Assembly (NCBI GenBank): GCA_963835495.1
Contig: CAWIFQ010000003.1
Location: 1,426,001-1,490,000 of the forward strand
Direction: 5' to 3'
From: Acaudatibacter sp963835495
GTDB taxonomy: Bacteria; Pseudomonadota; Alphaproteobacteria; Caulobacterales; Caulobacteraceae
DNA: 64,000 nucleotides
The position numbers and the translations under genes are program-made. The notes beneath the pieces are model-generated. The model did no database searches. It was given only the letters and a program-made list of their open reading frames with translations, and was not told the origin of the DNA. How positions within the stretch are numbered: the stretch's first letter is position 1; every line of letters begins with the position of its first letter. This document shows positions 62,655-64,000 of the stretch, piece by piece.

Positions 62655-63016
62655 GGACCGTCTCGGGGTTTGACAGTAAGGATCGCTATCGCCGTTAACC
62701 TAGAGGCGGTCGCCGCTAGGTCAGTCAAGCTCGCAAAACGCACGCGAGGCGCGAGTTTTCGCCGCCGAAGCGAGCAACGCGACGGTAACAACACCGTTTC
62801 TGCTCGCTTTACCCCGAGTAAGTGCCGGCGTTTGGCCTCCGGAAGCTGAATTCCTTGCGGTCATGAAATATGGTAACTGAGTGATTAGCGAGTGAGTCGA
62901 GCGCCGTTCCTGTTTGCAGGACTGCGGCGAATGTTCGCGACCTCACTGACACACTAGCTTCACAAGATAAATGGCGTTAGTGCACCCTAGCGTTCAGCAT
63001 GAGGAGACTCAATCAG
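62655..63016. other. intergenic region between the P450 and XRE genes
   Basis: 362 bases between divergent starts. The clearest structure is a hairpin at 62769-62808 (AGCGAGCA...TGCTCGCT outside ACGGT/ACCGT), followed by TTACC; it could end a small transcript or be a structured leader. The rest is relatively AT-rich near 62850-62990 and should hold both promoters, but no convincing -35/-10 pair stood out. No small ORF with a good ribosome site was seen. Confidence 0.4.
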
Positions 63017-63412
63017 ATGGCTATGACGCGCCAAGGCCCTGACCCGATCGACGTCGCCGTCGGCGCGCGTGTCCGGATCCGTCGTCGCTGGCTGGGATTC
63101 AGCCAGACCCAGCTCGCCACCGCGCTCGGGATCACGTTCCAGCAGGTGCAGAAATACGAGCGAGGCGCGAACCGCGTGTCGGCCTCAATGCTGGTTAAGA
63201 TCGCCGCCAAGTTGGAAACCACCGTCGCCGCCCTGGTCGGCGAAGACGGTCAGGCGCCGGTCGAGGCGATCATCTACGCGCAACTGGCGACGCCGGGCGC
63301 GACCGAGCTGCTGGCGGCGTTCGCCCAGATTTCCGACGGCGAGTCGCGGCGTGCGCTGCTGACCGTCGCCGAAGGCCTGGTCCCGGCCCGCAAGGCCCGC
63401 GCCGCAGCCTAG
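63017..63412 (+). CDS. XRE-family helix-turn-helix transcriptional regulator
   Basis: 131 residues. ATG 63017 has GAGGAGA 10 bases upstream and is preferred to ATG 62999. The HTH_3 domain at about residues 14-70 reads VGARVRIRRRWLGFSQTQLA then ALGITFQQVQKYERGANRVS and ASMLVKIAAKLETTVAALVG. The C-terminal 60 residues are helical and may form a dimer. Similar short XRE proteins are common in Caulobacterales as regulators of metabolic and cell-cycle genes; target unknown. Confidence 0.9.
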   Translation: MAMTRQGPDPIDVAVGARVRIRRRWLGFSQTQLATALGITFQQVQKYERGANRVSASMLVKIAAKLETTVAALVGEDGQAPVEAIIYAQLATPGATELLAAFAQISDGESRRALLTVAEGLVPARKARAAA

Positions 63413-63473
63413 GTCGCTCCGAGGCTAGCCGTCGGCGAGGCCCGTCTCGCCGACGGCCTCAGCGTGACCGAGG

Positions 63474-63860
63474 CTAGTGACCGTCGCCGGGAGTCGTTGT
63501 GCTAGCGGCTGCCCCGGCCGCCGTCGCGCCGGCCGCTTCATCCACGCCATTCTTGCCAGCGCTCGTCGTGTCGGCGGCTGAGCCAGAAACCCCCGCCGTC
63601 TTCGCGCCCGCCTTGGCGTGGCCCTTGGTGGTCACCGAGGTGTCGCGCCCAGCCTTCCGGGCGTCGGTCGCGCTCGACGCGTCGCCAGAGGCGGTGGTCG
63701 TCGCGTCGGGAATGTGGCTCGCGCCGCTGACAGTTCCGGTAACGCCGCCCGCGACGCCGCCCACCGCGCCGGCGCGACCGCCCAGCAATTGAGCCTGAGC
63801 CGAGCCGGCAGTCAGCACGCCGATCGCGGCCGCCGTAAGAAGGATCGAGAACTTGCGCAT
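63474..63860 (-). CDS. small secreted Ala/Gly/Thr-rich protein
   Basis: 128 residues with a signal peptide MRKFSILLTAAAIGVLTAGSAQA and a low-complexity mature part (GGVAGGVTGTVSGASH, TTASGDASSATDARKAGRD). No recognisable domain. An AGGAGAAA-type ribosome site precedes ATG 63860 on the minus strand. Possibly an envelope or extracellular structural protein; function unknown. Confidence 0.65.
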   Translation of the reverse strand: MRKFSILLTAAAIGVLTAGSAQAQLLGGRAGAVGGVAGGVTGTVSGASHIPDATTTASGDASSATDARKAGRDTSVTTKGHAKAGAKTAGVSGSAADTTSAGKNGVDEAAGATAAGAAASTTTPGDGH

Positions 63861-63952
63861 GCGTTTCTCCTGGGTATATCGCGCGGCAATCTTCGGCCGC
63901 GCGCCCTTTCAAACCATGCGGGGCGCCCTTTCGTTCCCTGGCGGTTCGATTT

Positions 63953-64000
63953 TCAGGCGAGCGCGGAGCGCAGCAGTTCGAGCGCCGCCGCCGCGAATGC
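63953..64000 (-). CDS. C-terminal end of an unidentified protein (partial)
   Basis: A minus-strand frame enters from the right edge and ends with TGA at 63953-63955; the visible tail reads AFAAAALELLRSALA. Ala/Leu-rich and helix-like. Too short to name. The 92 bases between it and the small secreted gene hold a hairpin with GCGCGGC/GCCGCGC arms near 63878. Confidence 0.4.
   Translation of the reverse strand, partial: AFAAAALELLRSALA

Overview
The window is about 70% GC, densely packed, chromosomal and alphaproteobacterial. The best guess is Caulobacteraceae (Caulobacter or Phenylobacterium-like). The pointers are two DUF2336 proteins, a DUF6065 protein, an rpsL-rpsG-fusA-tuf operon that ends at tuf rather than running into the S10 operon, a perfect TTAA-N7-TTAA (CtrA-type) box, GTG/TTG starts with AGGAG-type ribosome sites, and lipid, CoA and oxygenase-rich metabolism. 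The genus is an inference, and there is no prophage, IS element or CRISPR array.

Layout. 0-7 kb: topoisomerase IB, PhyH dioxygenase, an LLM flavin oxidoreductase plus zinc dehydrogenase pair, a GIY-YIG nuclease gene enclosed by inverted palindromes, then SRPBCC, TesB thioesterase and a diiron-type MBL protein. 7-22 kb: a Gly-rich secreted protein, a lipoprotein, glycerol kinase, a hotdog protein, a TetR regulator with a clear operator, SDR, GST, prolyl oligopeptidase, GNAT and a serine hydrolase. 22-27 kb: the str operon (minus strand) with its promoter and terminator, then a frameshifted lipoprotein remnant. 27-36 kb: two transglutaminase-like proteins, an N-formylglutamate amidohydrolase-like protein, an Erm-type rRNA methyltransferase with a structured leader, a glyoxalase-N/Lon-N fusion, a PIMT-like methyltransferase, a long Ala/Gln repeat lipoprotein and a secreted GIN-like protein. 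36-45 kb: a 2OG oxygenase/NTF2 pair, tRNA-Gly(TCC), tRNA-Tyr(GTA), rlmB, a TerC-like protein, metG, tRNA-Thr(TGT), an esterase, an amidase, ArfB and a cytochrome c lipoprotein. 45-56 kb: a signalling-rich stretch (DUF2336, NAD kinase, Hpt protein, a second DUF2336, hybrid histidine kinase) interleaved with Nudix, patatin and 3-hydroxybutyrate dehydrogenase genes. 56-64 kb: a GT87-like membrane protein, CoA-transferase, lytic transglycosylase behind the CtrA-type box, a TonB-like protein, a ThiO-like oxidase, a P450 and an XRE regulator.

The most interesting thread is a set of intergenic palindromes. A 437-bp unit (4463-4899) has 43-bp terminal inverted repeats (41/43 identical), each itself a stem-loop, around a 112-residue GIY-YIG nuclease gene. 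Two elements of 127-128 bp elsewhere (10595-10722, 55697-55823) have the same GTCAYCCCGG...CCGGGRYCGG arm design but no gene. This looks like the arrangement of REP sequences with RAYT transposases, with a GIY-YIG nuclease in the transposase's place. A separate set of palindromes bounded by CTAG (34709-34825, 60076-60152, 60166-60241) supplies the TAG stop codons of neighbouring genes.
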